A stretch of 64,000 bases of DNA from Tannerella serpentiformis (GTDB taxonomy: Bacteria; Bacteroidota; Bacteroidia; Bacteroidales; Tannerellaceae). This document shows, piece by piece, positions 9,665-17,965 of the stretch. The notes below the pieces were generated by a model. The model was given only the letters and a program-made list of their open reading frames with translations, did no database searches and was not told the DNA's origin. Every line of letters starts with the position of its first letter. Positions within the stretch are counted from its first letter, which is position 1. The DNA lies in the NCBI RefSeq assembly GCF_003033925.1, contig NZ_CP028365.1:434001-498000 (forward strand), given 5' to 3'. Both the position numbers and the translations under genes were made by a program.

Positions 9665-9698
9665 CAAAGATACGCCCTGAAAGTATCCTTGACAAAAA
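9665..9698 (-). promoter_or_regulatory. Bacteroidetes promoter of the susCD pair
   Basis: On the minus strand TTTTTG (9698-9693) is followed after 20 bp by TATCTTTG (9672-9665), matching the -33 TTTG and -7 TAnnTTTG consensus. It lies about 26 bp before the susC start codon. Confidence 0.75.
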
Positions 9699-9928
9699 GG
9701 CTTCCACCATATACGGAATTTCATCCATCGACACACCCGACAATAGAAGACAAAAGGGAACTACATCAAACGCAGATTTTTTGAGGAGAGAGTGCTTTTT
9801 ATTCCGGTAGGCATTAGAGGCGTACAGTATACACTCCTCTACATATCCTATCGAGAAGCCATTCGAGACCGCACAAATTTGGAGGCCAGTAATCTGAGAA
9901 ATTCAGGACCTTCAGCTATTCTCGAGGT

Positions 9929-10440
9929 ACCCGGCCAAACTTCCCCGCCCTCGGCAGAGGGCTTGAGTTTCTTTTGCTTCTTTTCTTTTCTCAAGGAAAG
10001 AAAAGAAGGTCTCATTAGAAAGCCAGATTTGGCTGGGTACGTATTTATAGGTCAATAATTTGAGAGAATCAGAACCTCCGGATATTCTCGATGTACCCGG
10101 CCAAACTTCCCCGCCCTCGGCAGAGGGCTTGAGTTTCTTTTGCTTCTTTTCTTTTCTCAAGGAAAGAAAAGAAGGTCCCATCAGAAAGTCAAGTAAGGCC
10201 ACATGATCTTCTTTTCTTCTCTTGATAGAAGAAAAGAAGCAAAAGAAGATCAAGGCGTCAGGGACGCCAGCCAAATTTGGCCTGGTACGTATTTAGAAGC
10301 CAGTAATTTGAGAGATTCAAGACCTCCAGCTATTCTCGAGGTACCCGGAAAAACTTCCCCGCCCTCGGCAGAGGGCTTGAGTTTCTTTTGCTTCTTTTCT
10401 TTTCTCAAGGAAAGAAAAGAAGGTCTCATCAGAAAATCAA
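9929..10440. repeat. Hairpin element family, multi-copy block
   Basis: The landmark CCCGGCCAAACTTCCCCGCC or a variant occurs at 9930, 10096 and 10344 (spacings 166 and 248 bp). Each is followed by a GCCCTCGGCAGAGGGC stem and an AT-rich hairpin CTTCTTTTCTTT / AAAGAAAAGAAG. A further hairpin of the CTTGATAGAAG type lies at about 10207-10238. The gap 9640-10531 holds only the susC promoter, these repeats and the pbp1A terminator. Confidence 0.8.
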
Positions 10441-10467
10441 GTAAGGCTTCACACGTATCTGAAAACA

Positions 10468-10500
10468 AAAGGTCTCCAGTCGGATGGACTGGAGACCTTT
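10468..10500 (-). terminator. Intrinsic terminator of pbp1A
   Basis: Perfect 14-bp stem (AAAGGTCTCCAGTC at 10468-10481 with GACTGGAGACCTTT at 10487-10500), 5-base loop GGATG, and a minus-strand tail TTTTGTTTTC. It lies 32 bp past the pbp1A stop. Confidence 0.85.
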
Positions 10501-10531
10501 CGGGGCTGTCTTAGAACTTAATTTCGAGCCT

Positions 10532-12964
10532 CTAATTGAATAGATCGTCGATTCCGGTGTGGTTGGAGTAGTCGGATTCCATTGGGACGTATCCGCGACA
10601 GGGGTTGGCGTACTCTTTGGGGACATCGAAGGTCTCCGATTGCGAGTAACCGAGCTTCTTGTCAGCATAGACCTTCTTCATAAATAGACCATAGATAGGT
10701 AAAGCCATTGCGGCACCCTGTCCTTCGTCCATTTTGTCAAAGTGGATCGATCGATCTTCCCCGCCCACCCAACAACCGGCTACTAAGGAAGGCGTGAAGC
10801 CCATATACCAACCGTCGGAGTTATTTTGAGTGGTTCCCGTCTTGCCTCCCATTTGCGCGGTAATATCATAGCCGTATCGCACACGCCCTGCTGTACCGCC
10901 ATCGACCACACTGCGCAACATGTATAGCATCTTGTAAGCCGCTTCTTCAGGTAAAACTTCGTTAACCTGCGGAGCGAACGTGGCGATGGTATTTCCGAAG
11001 GAGTCCTCAATGCGTGTCACATAAAGCGGCTCTACACGAATGCCTTTATTGGCGAAAACGCTGTAACCACTGACCATTTCACTCACTGAGATGTCCGGCG
11101 TACCCAAGCAAATAGAGACCACGGGATCGATGTGGCTATGCATACCATAGGAACGGAGCAATCGAACCAGACTGTAGGGCGAAAGTTGTTTCATCAGATA
11201 GGCCGTGACCCAGTTGGAGGATACTTGTAACCCCCATTGGACAGTTACCATCTCTCCTATACGGCGTGCGCCGGGGTTTCGAGGTATCCACGCGTTTCCG
11301 CCTTCGTCATAAAGAACGGGTTGGACATGTAAAAGCTGATCGCAAGGCGTAAAACCTTCAATCATGGCCAATGAATAGAGGTAGGGCTTCATGGTGGATC
11401 CGATTTGACGGCGCCCGGTAGTCACCATGTCGTATCTGAATTTATCGAAGTTGATGCCGCCTACGTAGGCCTTGACTTGCCCCGTACGAACGTCCATGGC
11501 CATAAAGGCGGTACGCAATAAACTTTTGCAATAGATGATGGAGTCTATCGGCGACATCGTCGTGTCGACAATTCCCTTCCAGGTGAAGACCTGCATCTCT
11601 ACTTTTTCGTTGAAGTTCTCCCGAATCTTCTTCTCGGAGTATCCAGCTTGTTTGAGTGCGCGGTAACGATCGCTCTGCTTCATGGCTCGATCGAGAATAT
11701 CCTTCCGCTGCTTCTCGGTAATATCTTCTGAAAAAGGCGCATAGGGTTTCCGACGTTTCTCACGGAAAAAAGCAGGCTGAAGATGCTTCCCGAGGTGTTC
11801 GGCAATGGCTTCTTCGGCGTATTGCTGCATGCGGGAGTCGATGGTAGTGTATACCTTCAGTCCGTCGGTATATAAATTATAGGGGTCGCCGTTGGCCTTT
11901 CGATTTTTGTTGCACCAGCCATAAAGGGGGTTCGTCTCCCAGGCCAGGGAGTCGTCCAAATACTTCTGCTGCTGCCATTTGGAATAATCGCTACGCTCGG
12001 GCTTTTTAGCCATCATCGTGACACGGAGATATTCGCGGAAATAGGGTGCTATGCCGTCCGTATGATCGAGTTGTGTATAGTGTAAGACGATCGGCTTGGC
12101 GCTCAATTCTTCGCAGCGGGCCTCGGTCATAAACCCAGCCTTGACCATTTGGCGGAAGACGGTGTTGCGGCGTTCCAGGGTGCGCTCGGGATAACGAATC
12201 GGGTTGTAGTAGGAAGGATTTTTGCACATACCGATCAGCATTGCGGCCTCCTCGGTAGTCAGCGTAGCCGGAGTTTTCCCAAAGTAGGACTGCGCAGCGG
12301 ATCGTATTCCGACTGCGTTATGAAGAAAGTCAAACTTATTGAGGTACATATTGATGATTTCCTCTTTGGTATAGTAGCGCTCCAAACGGACGGCAATGAC
12401 CCACTCAATGGGCTTCTGGAGGAGTCGCTCGGTCAAACTTTCTACGCTGGGGGAGTACAGCTGTTTGGCCAACTGCTGCGTGATGGTACTACCGCCACCA
12501 CCGCTACGTTGGCCCATCAATCCGCGTTTCACAATGGCCCTGAAGAGTCCACGGACATCGATTCCGCTGTGATCCGTGAAGCGCACGTCCTCCGTGGCTA
12601 TGAGCGCCTGAACCAAATCGGGGGACAGATCTTGATAGCTGGCATAAAATCGGTTGTCCTGACTGTAGGAAAAGCTCCCGAGACTCTTTCCGTCGGCCGA
12701 AATGAGTTGCGTAGCATAGCGATCTATCGGATTTTCGAGCTGCTCCACAGCCGGCACATAGCCAATCCATCCTTGCGAGATGGCAAAGAAGATGATGAAC
12801 ACGAGTGCCGCTATACTTCCTGCGGTGATCCATATGGCGGCAATGAAGCGCTGTCGACCGCGAGACGGAAGGTGCAGCTTGCGGTTCGTGGGGTCGCCGG
12901 ATTTGCGATGAGACCCCGCCCCATTGGCAGCGAAGTGTCCGACGTTTTTCTTTATCTCTTTCAT
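10532..12964 (-). CDS. mrcA: Penicillin-binding protein 1A (bifunctional transglycosylase/transpeptidase)
   Basis: Protein of 810 residues that polymerises and crosslinks peptidoglycan in the periplasm. One membrane segment lies near residues 40-65 (WITAGSIAALVFIIFFAI). The GT51 domain shows EDVRFTDHSG and GGGSTITQQLAKQ plus RLLQKPIEWVIAVRLE. The transpeptidase domain shows the active-site GSTMKPY (Ser and Lys), SSN and KTGTTQN. The start at ATG 12964 (MKEIKKNVGH) is preferred over 13027 because the extra 21 residues look like untranslated leader. It follows a small TatA-like gene by about 80 bp under one promoter and ends in a clear terminator. Length and motif order are normal. Confidence 0.95.
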   Translation of the reverse strand: MKEIKKNVGHFAANGAGSHRKSGDPTNRKLHLPSRGRQRFIAAIWITAGSIAALVFIIFFAISQGWIGYVPAVEQLENPIDRYATQLISADGKSLGSFSYSQDNRFYASYQDLSPDLVQALIATEDVRFTDHSGIDVRGLFRAIVKRGLMGQRSGGGGSTITQQLAKQLYSPSVESLTERLLQKPIEWVIAVRLERYYTKEEIINMYLNKFDFLHNAVGIRSAAQSYFGKTPATLTTEEAAMLIGMCKNPSYYNPIRYPERTLERRNTVFRQMVKAGFMTEARCEELSAKPIVLHYTQLDHTDGIAPYFREYLRVTMMAKKPERSDYSKWQQQKYLDDSLAWETNPLYGWCNKNRKANGDPYNLYTDGLKVYTTIDSRMQQYAEEAIAEHLGKHLQPAFFREKRRKPYAPFSEDITEKQRKDILDRAMKQSDRYRALKQAGYSEKKIRENFNEKVEMQVFTWKGIVDTTMSPIDSIIYCKSLLRTAFMAMDVRTGQVKAYVGGINFDKFRYDMVTTGRRQIGSTMKPYLYSLAMIEGFTPCDQLLHVQPVLYDEGGNAWIPRNPGARRIGEMVTVQWGLQVSSNWVTAYLMKQLSPYSLVRLLRSYGMHSHIDPVVSICLGTPDISVSEMVSGYSVFANKGIRVEPLYVTRIEDSFGNTIATFAPQVNEVLPEEAAYKMLYMLRSVVDGGTAGRVRYGYDITAQMGGKTGTTQNNSDGWYMGFTPSLVAGCWVGGEDRSIHFDKMDEGQGAAMALPIYGLFMKKVYADKKLGYSQSETFDVPKEYANPCRGYVPMESDYSNHTGIDDLFN

Positions 12965-13045
12965 ATCAAAATAGAAGGGGTAGATGTAATAGCAAATCGT
13001 GTGGGGGATAAGACAGAAGTGAGCCATCGGTTAGCGATAGCCGTA

Positions 13046-13225
13046 TCATGCCGATCGGTGGTGTGTCGTTTTCGGCCGAAACGAACGCAGTCGTGTCCGT
13101 AGGGTCTGCGCCAAACGTTTGAGTACCTCCCACGTCCGTCGATCTCCGAAAAGCAAAGCCAAAATGGCTATCGCAAGAAGCACTTCTCCAACGCCCCAAT
13201 GGGCCATGAGTAGCAGAGGGTTCAT
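13046..13225 (-). CDS. Small TatA/TatE-like membrane protein, 59 residues
   Basis: The minus-strand frame starts with MNPLLLMAHWGVGEVLLAIA, continues ILALLFGDRRTWEVLKRLAQ and ends in a basic tail. This is the TatA/Hcf106 plan: very short N-terminus, glycine-glutamate start of one membrane helix (GVGE), an FG hinge, then an amphipathic basic helix. TatA subunits form the protein-conducting part of the twin-arginine translocase. It lies between the -7 box at 13265 and pbp1A, so it should be the first gene of that transcript. Against a normal TatA, the tail lacks the usual long charged segment and no tatC is in the window. It could be another single-helix protein that helps PBP1A. Confidence 0.5.
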   Translation of the reverse strand: MNPLLLMAHWGVGEVLLAIAILALLFGDRRTWEVLKRLAQTLRTRLRSFRPKTTHHRSA

Positions 13226-13264
13226 GTTTCCGTATCACTTGAAATCTTCTCTTTTCCAAGGGCG

Positions 13265-13272
13265 CAAAAGTA
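13265..13272 (-). promoter_or_regulatory. -7 promoter box for the TatA-like gene and pbp1A
   Basis: TACTTTTG on the minus strand (consensus TAnnTTTG), followed by CGCCC. It lies 40 bp before the ATG of the 59-residue gene. No good -33 element is visible. Confidence 0.5.
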
Positions 13273-13458
13273 CACGCAGCGAATTAATTTGATTTCAGGG
13301 TCTATCGGGATGTGTATTTCTCGGACAACCACATCAAAAACCGCAGCCACCTTCAAGCCTTCTGCCCATCTATGGCGATTTAGAACTACGCGTGAGTCCG
13401 ATAAATAAGAATAAAGCCCGCCGGGAGTCTCTACGGGAGCCACGCCATGACCAAAACG

Positions 13459-13830
13459 TTTTTGGAAATGCTTGCGGAAGTTCCGCAAATCAAAAAGAGA
13501 ACGCTTTGGCGTTTGCGGAAGTTCCGCAAATCAAAAAAGAACGTTTTGGCGCTTGCGGAAGTTCCGCAAATCAAAAAGAGAACGCTTTGGCGCTTGCGGA
13601 AGTTCCGCAAATCAAAAAGAGAACGTTTTGGCGCTTGCGGAAGTTCCGCAAATCAAAAAGAGAACGCTTTGGCGCTTGCGGAAGTTCCGCAAATCAAAAA
13701 GAGAACGTTTTGGCGCTTGCGGAAGTTCCGCAAATCAAAAAGAGAACGTTTTGGCGCTTGCGGAAGTTCCGCAAATCAAAAAGAGAACGCTTTGGCGTTT
13801 GCGGAAGTTCCGCAAGCATTCCCAAAAGCA
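13459..13830. repeat. Tandem array A2, 9 copies of a 41-bp unit, flanked by an outer inverted repeat
   Basis: The dyad TTGCGGAA-G-TTCCGCAA starts at 13472, 13513, 13553, 13594, 13635, 13676, 13717, 13758 and 13799: spacing 41 except one 40. Between dyads is ATCAAAAAGAGAACG(C/T)TTTGGCGC. The outer edges, TTTTTGGAAATGCTTGCGGAA on the left and TTCCGCAAGCATTCCCAAAAG on the right, are inverted copies of each other with few mismatches. Reading frames run through the array in several phases because 41 is not a multiple of three; none looks real. The array sits between divergent pbp1A and fabD transcripts. Confidence 0.95.
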
Positions 13831-14090
13831 CTTTGGCCGTTACAGCGCTCTATCCAAGCCATTCTTCAGGGATTAGGAGCCTCATTCTTTCGTTCAAGCT
13901 CACGTTGCAAAGATTTCTGGAAAGGGAGATCCGCCGTCGAGGGCATCCGTTTCGCTCCGATAGATCGTTTAGAGGCTATACGCTCCTGCGATCTATATCC
14001 GAAGTGCCAATCTGATCCCGCTACGCACTTTCGCCCTCGATGGACTGGCCATCGAATCGCGAACGGGTTTCCCCCTTTCCAAACTGCGCC

Positions 14091-14098
14091 TACTTTTG
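14091..14098 (+). promoter_or_regulatory. -7 promoter box of the fabD operon
   Basis: TACTTTTG followed by CCGCGC, 33 bp before the fabD ATG. It matches TAnnTTTG. The -33 region is CT-rich with no clear TTTG. Confidence 0.55.
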
Positions 14099-14130
14099 CC
14101 GCGCTTAAAACCAAAACGATAAAAGATAGT

Positions 14131-15012
14131 ATGAACGCCTATGTTTTTCCTGGCCAGGGCGCCCAGTTCGTTGGAATGGGCAAGTCGCTGTACGACGAAA
14201 ATCCCCTCGCGAAAGATCTGTTTGAACAAGCCAACGGCATCCTCGGCTTCCGCATCACCGACCTCATGTTTGCCGGCACGGACGACGACTTGAAGCAGAC
14301 GAAAGTCACCCAGCCCGCCGTCTTCCTCCACTCCGTCATCTTGGCGCTCACGCAGGGCGACGCCTTCCGTCCGGACATGACGGCCGGCCATTCGCTGGGC
14401 GAGTTCTCTGCCCTCGTCGCCGCCCGCGCACTCTCGTTCGAGGACGGCCTCACGCTTGTCTCTAAACGTGCACAGGCCATGCAAAAGGCATGCGAGAAGA
14501 CGCCTTCCACGATGGCCGCCATCATCGGACTGGCCGACGAGCAGGCCGAGCAGATCTGCGCTGAGATCACGGACGAGGTGGTTGTCTGCGCCAACTATAA
14601 TTGCCCCGGACAGATCGTCATCTCGGGTACCCTTGCTGGTGTTGACGCCGCCTGCGAGAAGATGAAAGCCGCCGGTGCCAAACGCGCCCTCAAGCTGAAG
14701 GTGGGCGGTGCCTTCCACTCCCCGCTGATGGAGCCCGCACGCGCCGAACTGGCCGAGGCGATCGAGTCGACCCACTTTAACCAGCCCGTTTGCCCCGTCT
14801 ACCAGAACGTGGACGCACGACCGCAGACCGATCCCGACGCGATCCGCCGCAACCTCATCGCGCAGCTCACCTCACCCGTCCGCTGGACGCAAACCGTGCG
14901 CAACATGGCCTCCGACGGCGCTACGCACTTCACGGAGCTGGGCCCGGGCAATGTGCTGCAGGGATTGATCAAGAAAATTGAGCCCGCCGTGGCTGTCGAC
15001 GGTTTGCAGTAA
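14131..15012 (+). CDS. fabD: Malonyl-CoA:ACP transacylase FabD
   Basis: Protein of 293 residues that loads malonyl groups onto acyl carrier protein for fatty-acid synthesis in the cytoplasm. Motifs are FPGQGAQ (residues 6-12), the nucleophile elbow GHSLGE (Ser88), Q-P-A-V-F near residue 61, and GAFHSPLM carrying the second catalytic His. The start is the ATG at 14131, directly before NAYVFPGQG; an open frame reaching upstream into the 41-bp array is not coding. It is the first gene of a six-gene rightward operon with overlapping or closely spaced stops and starts. Length is typical. Confidence 0.95.
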   Translation: MNAYVFPGQGAQFVGMGKSLYDENPLAKDLFEQANGILGFRITDLMFAGTDDDLKQTKVTQPAVFLHSVILALTQGDAFRPDMTAGHSLGEFSALVAARALSFEDGLTLVSKRAQAMQKACEKTPSTMAAIIGLADEQAEQICAEITDEVVVCANYNCPGQIVISGTLAGVDAACEKMKAAGAKRALKLKVGGAFHSPLMEPARAELAEAIESTHFNQPVCPVYQNVDARPQTDPDAIRRNLIAQLTSPVRWTQTVRNMASDGATHFTELGPGNVLQGLIKKIEPAVAVDGLQ

Positions 15013-15039
15013 TCTATAATGTATAGCAACAAGGAGCCG

Positions 15040-15594
15040 ATGGAGAAGGGAAATAATCCACTCTACGATAAGAACACGCTGGAGTTTGTCGCTGTGGCCT
15101 TCGAGTGCTGTTCGTGGTTAGAAAAAACCGAGCGTGAGGGCGCCGACCTCTTCGCATTTGTTGACAAGGCGACCAAGCTGCTCCCCTTGCTCTATCTCAA
15201 AGCGACGCTCCTACCCGAGGTCGAGGTCGACGACGATGAAGACGTCGACCTCGCGCCTTTCATCACCGAAGAGACTTACGAGGCACTGCGCACCCGACTC
15301 TCCGCTTTGCTCGGACAACACGATAGCTACCTCGAAACCTTCCTGCCCGACATGCGATACAGCGACACCCCTATCGCTGCTTTTATCTCCGAGAACCTGT
15401 CCGATCTCTACCAAGACCTCGGCGATTTCGTCTCCCTTTTCCGCCAGGAGCATGAGCCCACGATGCACGCCGCACTGGCGCGCTGTACGGAAAACTTCCG
15501 CCTCTATTGGGGCCAAACGCTCCTCAACGCCCTCAAGGCCCTCCACGCAGTGCGTTACAACGAAGAATTCACCCTAACCGACCCCACGACATGA
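15040..15594 (+). CDS. DUF5063 domain protein
   Basis: Protein of 184 residues, acidic and helical, with the look of the Bacteroidetes DUF5063 family (N-terminal NPLYDKNTLEFVAVAFECC, C-terminal ALHAVRY). Function unknown; soluble cytoplasmic, with no signal or membrane segment. The start at ATG 15040 is preferred because AAGGAG precedes it by 5 bases and family members start close to this motif; an in-frame ATG at 15019 would add seven residues. Its stop overlaps the start of the next gene by four bases (ATGA), which suggests translational coupling with the exonuclease. Confidence 0.8.
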   Translation: MEKGNNPLYDKNTLEFVAVAFECCSWLEKTEREGADLFAFVDKATKLLPLLYLKATLLPEVEVDDDEDVDLAPFITEETYEALRTRLSALLGQHDSYLETFLPDMRYSDTPIAAFISENLSDLYQDLGDFVSLFRQEHEPTMHAALARCTENFRLYWGQTLLNALKALHAVRYNEEFTLTDPTT

Positions 15595-16181
15595 CACTAC
15601 ACCCTCCTCTCCCCGCCAAAATCACCAAAGAAGAAATCGCTACGCTGCCCCAAGAAGAATATGCGGGGCAAATCGTCGTCGTGGATTGCCCGGAGGACGT
15701 AGCTCGGGCCGTTGCCGAACTATCAGCCGAGGCACGCGTAGGCTTCGACACCGAGACACGCCCCAACTTTCGCAAGGATCAGCACCACAAGGTGTCGCTC
15801 GTACAAGTGGCTACCGAAGAGACGTGCTACCTCTTTCGGCTGAACTGTCTCGGCGGTATTCCGGAGCCACTCGTGGGCTTCCTTTCCAACGCCGACGTGA
15901 CGAAGATCGGCCTCTCGCTGGCCGACGACTTCCATATGCTTCGTGAACGGGTGGAGACGCTCCAGCCGGCGGGCTTTATCGAACTACAAAAGCTCATGCC
16001 CTCTTACGGCATCAACGAGGCCGGCCTGCAAAAGATCTACGCCATCCTCTTCCAAAAGAAAATCTCCAAACGAGCACGCCTCACCAACTGGGACGCCAAC
16101 GTACTCACCTCCGCGCAACAGAAATACGCCGCCCTCGACGCTTGGGCCTGCCTGCGCATCTACAAACACCTCTGCTCATGA
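15591..16181 (+). CDS. 3'-5' exonuclease domain protein (RNase D / WRN-like)
   Basis: Protein of 196 residues with a DEDD-type exonuclease fold: motif I VGFDTETRP, motif II region KIGLSLADD, and C-terminal QQKYAALDAWACLRIYKHL with the final Tyr/Asp pair. It probably trims RNA or single-stranded DNA 3' ends using two metal ions, but it lacks the HRDC domains of true RNase D, so the substrate is open. It starts inside the stop of the DUF5063 gene and its own stop overlaps the next ATG (ATGA at 16178), giving a tightly coupled DUF5063-exonuclease-methyltransferase trio. Confidence 0.87.
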   Translation: MTLHPPLPAKITKEEIATLPQEEYAGQIVVVDCPEDVARAVAELSAEARVGFDTETRPNFRKDQHHKVSLVQVATEETCYLFRLNCLGGIPEPLVGFLSNADVTKIGLSLADDFHMLRERVETLQPAGFIELQKLMPSYGINEAGLQKIYAILFQKKISKRARLTNWDANVLTSAQQKYAALDAWACLRIYKHLCS

Positions 16182-17368
16182 TATACCCCAAGATTTACCT
16201 CAAGCCCAAGAAGGAGGAGTCCGTGCTGCGCCTCCATCCGTGGATCTTCTCCGGCGCCGTGGCACGTATCGACGGCCAGCCCGAAGAGGGCGCCGTGGTA
16301 GAGGTCTTCGCTGCCGATGGCCGACCGCTCGGCGTAGGGCACTATCAGATCGGTAGCATCGCCGTCCGGCTGCTTGCCTTCGATGAAGTGACGATCGACC
16401 ATGCCTTCTGGCTTGACCGACTCCGCTCGGCCTACAACCTCCGTCAAATGCTAGGCTTAGACCATGCGCCGGAGAACGATACCTACCGACTTGTCTACGG
16501 CGAAGGCGACCGCCTGCCGGGCCTCGTCATTGACATGTATGCCGACACGGCCGTCATGCAGGCGCACTCCGTCGGCATGCACCACGCCCGCCACGACATC
16601 GCCACGGCCCTGCGCGAGCTCCTCGGCGATCGCCTACAAGCCATCTACTATAAATCCGACGGCACACTGCCCTTCAAGGCCGCCCTCGATCACACCGACG
16701 AGTACCTACTGGGGCGTTACTCCGGCGGCGAACACCTCGCCACGGAACGCGGCTTACGCTTTGGCATCGACTGGCTAAAGGGGCAGAAGACGGGCTTCTT
16801 CGTCGATCAACGCGAGAACCGTCGGCTCTTAGAGCAGTACGCCGGCGGTCGCACGGTGCTGAACATGTTTTGTTACACCGGCGGCTTCTCCGTCTACGCC
16901 ATGCGCGGCGGTGCGCGGGCGGTACACTCCGTCGATAGCTCCTCGAAGGCGGTATCCCTGACCGAGCGCAACGTCGCCCTCAACTTCCCCGACGACGACC
17001 GCCACCGCGCCTTTGCCGAAGACGCCTTCGATTACCTCCGACGTGCCGGCAACGATTACGACCTCATCATCCTCGATCCCCCGGCCTTCGCCAAGCATCG
17101 CGACGTGCTCCGCAACGCCCTCCAGGGGTATCGCAAACTCAACGCCGCGGCTTTTGAGAAGATTCGGCCCGGAGGCATCCTCTTCACTTTCTCCTGCTCG
17201 CAGGTGGTCAGTCGCAACGACTTCCGACTGGCCGTCTTCACCGCCGCCGCACAGACGCGTCGCCACGTCCGCATCCTGCATCAGCTCACCCAACCCGCCG
17301 ATCATCCCGTCAGCATTTATCACCCCGAAGGCGAATACCTCAAAGGCCTCGTCTTAGAAGTCGAATAG
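16178..17368 (+). CDS. rlmI: Class I SAM-dependent rRNA (cytosine-5) methyltransferase, RlmI-like
   Basis: Protein of 396 residues. An N-terminal PUA-like domain (IYLKPKKEESVLRLHPWIFS to about residue 75) is followed by the RlmI linker (YYKSDGTLPFKAAL) and a Rossmann methyltransferase domain with VLNMFCYTGGFSVYA (SAM binding) and the LDPPAF motif. The family methylates 23S rRNA; in Escherichia coli RlmI makes m5C1962. The start ATG overlaps the stop of the exonuclease. The C-terminal FTFSCSQVVSR carries the Cys expected in m5C enzymes. The exact rRNA position is assumed from the family. Confidence 0.88.
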   Translation: MIYPKIYLKPKKEESVLRLHPWIFSGAVARIDGQPEEGAVVEVFAADGRPLGVGHYQIGSIAVRLLAFDEVTIDHAFWLDRLRSAYNLRQMLGLDHAPENDTYRLVYGEGDRLPGLVIDMYADTAVMQAHSVGMHHARHDIATALRELLGDRLQAIYYKSDGTLPFKAALDHTDEYLLGRYSGGEHLATERGLRFGIDWLKGQKTGFFVDQRENRRLLEQYAGGRTVLNMFCYTGGFSVYAMRGGARAVHSVDSSSKAVSLTERNVALNFPDDDRHRAFAEDAFDYLRRAGNDYDLIILDPPAFAKHRDVLRNALQGYRKLNAAAFEKIRPGGILFTFSCSQVVSRNDFRLAVFTAAAQTRRHVRILHQLTQPADHPVSIYHPEGEYLKGLVLEVE

Positions 17369-17371
17369 CGC

Positions 17372-17956
17372 ATGCATCATACCGAGATCGAGAAAATGCG
17401 CCGCGGCGAGTCGCCCGACTTCCAATCGCCCGAGCTGCAAGCCAGCTTCCGGCACGCTAAGGAGTTGCTGGCCCGCATGCGTACCATGTCGACTTACAGC
17501 GGCGGCTTCCGCGAGCTGCTCGAACAGCTCATCCCCGGCATCCCCCCGACGTCCGTCGTCTGTCCGCCCTTCCATTGCGACCACGGCCACGGCATCCGCC
17601 TCGGCCACGGCGTCTACATCAATGCCGGCTGCACCTTCCTCGACGGCGGATGGATCCGCATCGGCGACCACACCCTCATCGGCCCCGCCGTACAGATCTA
17701 CACGCCCCATCACCCGCTGAATTATCTCGAGCGCCGCACGGGCCGCGAGCATGCGCGCCCCGTCACCATCGGCGCCGACTGCTGGATTGGCGGCGGAGCG
17801 ATCATCTGCCCCGGTGTCACGATCGGCGATCGCACGGTGATCGGCGCGGGCAGCGTCGTCACGCACGACATCCCCGCCGACTCGCTCGCCGTCGGCAATC
17901 CCTGCCGCGTCATCCGCCCATTAGAGGCCGGAGAGGACGCTACTCACTCCCTATAA
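17372..17956 (+). CDS. Sugar O-acetyltransferase, left-handed beta-helix family
   Basis: Protein of 194 residues. The first 60 form the helical maltose/galactoside acetyltransferase N-domain; the rest is hexapeptide repeats (GVYINAGCTFLDGG, IGDHTLIGPAVQIYTPHHP, VTIGADCWIGGGAIICPGVTIGD). The His in YTPHHPL and the C-terminal GNPCRVIR are conserved in the LacA/Maa/NodL group, which transfers acetyl from acetyl-CoA to sugars. It lies 3 bp after the methyltransferase and 9 bp before the antiporter. The sugar substrate is unknown. Confidence 0.88.
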   Translation: MHHTEIEKMRRGESPDFQSPELQASFRHAKELLARMRTMSTYSGGFRELLEQLIPGIPPTSVVCPPFHCDHGHGIRLGHGVYINAGCTFLDGGWIRIGDHTLIGPAVQIYTPHHPLNYLERRTGREHARPVTIGADCWIGGGAIICPGVTIGDRTVIGAGSVVTHDIPADSLAVGNPCRVIRPLEAGEDATHSL

Positions 17957-17965
17957 CGCATCACA

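Noticed and set aside
4557-10514. Small proteins containing FFCFFSFLKERKEG-like sequence
   Set aside because: They occur only where the hairpin elements lie and read the AT-rich stems; different copies are in different frames and directions.
13472-13830. CRISPR array
   Set aside because: The repeated unit is the whole 41 bp with no unique spacers between repeats, and no cas gene is in the window. The same applies to all the other arrays.
13392-14015. Long open frames running through array A2 and into fabD
   Set aside because: Frames of repeated Lys/Arg-rich peptide are produced by the 41-bp unit read in successive phases; fabD itself starts at 14131 at its conserved N-terminus.
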